Source of the DNA: Erwinia sp.
Lineage (GTDB): Bacteria > Pseudomonadota > Gammaproteobacteria > Enterobacterales > Enterobacteriaceae
Reading direction: 5' to 3'
NCBI GenBank assembly: GCA_003512805.1
Contig: DOOK01000211.1
Span: forward strand, 1 to 7,145
DNA: 7,145 nucleotides
Position 1 is the stretch's first letter, and every line of letters begins with the position of its first letter. The notes beneath the pieces were generated by a model. The model was not told where the DNA came from. It made no database searches and worked only from the letters and a program-made list of their open reading frames with translations. Shown here in pieces: positions 6,336 to 7,145 of the stretch. The position numbers were made by a program, and so were the translations under genes.

Positions 6336-6523
6336 AAACAGTTTTGCCGCTCTTAGCCAGTATGCTGCTCAGCGGCTGCGTCCCGCGTATTGAGGTCGCT
6401 GCGCCAAAAGAGCCGATCACTATCAATATGAATGTAAAAATTGAGCATGAAATTGTGATTAAGGCCGATAAAAACGTCCAGACGCTGCTGAAAAACGGCG
6501 AGGATGCGCCGCTGAGGCAATAA
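6332..6523 (+). CDS. ynbE: Outer-membrane lipoprotein YnbE, partner of YdbH
   Basis: The 63-residue lipoprotein has lipobox LSGC with lipidated Cys16; Val at +2 gives no inner-membrane retention signal. The mature part contains the strongly conserved segment PRIEVAAPKEPITINMNV, continuing into KIEHEIVIKADKNV, essentially as in E. coli YnbE. In E. coli, YnbE oligomers at the outer membrane add beta strands to the C-terminal end of YdbH and complete the intermembrane bridge. Its ATG overlaps the ydbH stop, with AAGGA eight bases upstream, so translation is probably coupled. In E. coli ydbL follows as the third gene; here a terminator follows within a few bases. Confidence 0.95.
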   Translation: MKTVLPLLASMLLSGCVPRIEVAAPKEPITINMNVKIEHEIVIKADKNVQTLLKNGEDAPLRQ

Positions 6524-6548
6524 AAAAGCAGCCGGATGGCTGCTTTTT
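6522..6548. terminator. Bidirectional terminator between ynbE and azoR
   Basis: GCAGCC (6528-6533) and GGCTGC (6538-6543) form a perfect stem around the tetraloop GGAT. The A-run at 6522-6527 and T-run at 6544-6548 flank it, so both strands read as a canonical intrinsic terminator. It starts inside the ynbE stop codon and ends 22 bp from the azoR stop, leaving no room for another gene in the operon. Confidence 0.93.
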
Positions 6549-6570
6549 CAGAGGCAAGGGGCGTGCAGAA

Positions 6571-7145
<575 letters not shown>

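Overview
The window looks like chromosomal DNA of an enterobacterium. The DbpA, LdhA, YdbH, YnbE and AzoR proteins all resemble their Escherichia coli counterparts closely along their whole length. The gene order and the missing neighbours differ from E. coli, so a relative such as an Erwiniaceae member (Pantoea/Erwinia-like) fits better than Escherichia itself. That placement is inference. No IS element, phage gene, tRNA, rRNA or CRISPR array is visible.

Layout: (1) 1-172 is the leader of dbpA, with a possible extended -10 promoter. (2) dbpA (+), an ATP-dependent RNA helicase acting in 50S ribosome assembly, starts at GTG 173. (3) A small antibiotic-biosynthesis-monooxygenase (ABM) fold protein lies convergent on the - strand; the two genes are separated by a hairpin region with two mutually exclusive folds. 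(4) 1890-2276 is a 387-bp non-coding region. It carries two 13-bp copies of an imperfect palindrome in inverted orientation, 52 bp centre to centre, apparently bracketing divergent promoter-like elements. (5) A DUF333 lipoprotein of YdbJ type (+) converges on ldhA (-) with 7 bp between stop codons and a shared bidirectional terminator. (6) ldhA and the ydbH-ynbE operon are divergent across a 176-bp intergenic region. (7) ydbH and ynbE overlap by ATGA, are followed at once by a bidirectional terminator, and then by the convergent azoR, whose 5' end lies beyond the right edge.

Functionally this is mostly housekeeping DNA: ribosome biogenesis (dbpA), fermentative NADH reoxidation (ldhA), an AsmA-like envelope lipid-transport bridge (ydbH with its outer-membrane lipoprotein partner ynbE), and small redox enzymes (ABM protein, azoR). 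The points most worth a second look are the absence of ydbL, the third gene of the E. coli ydbH-ynbE-ydbL operon, and the unexplained paired palindromes upstream of the ABM gene and the lipoprotein gene. I see no clear evidence of a wholly new multi-gene system.
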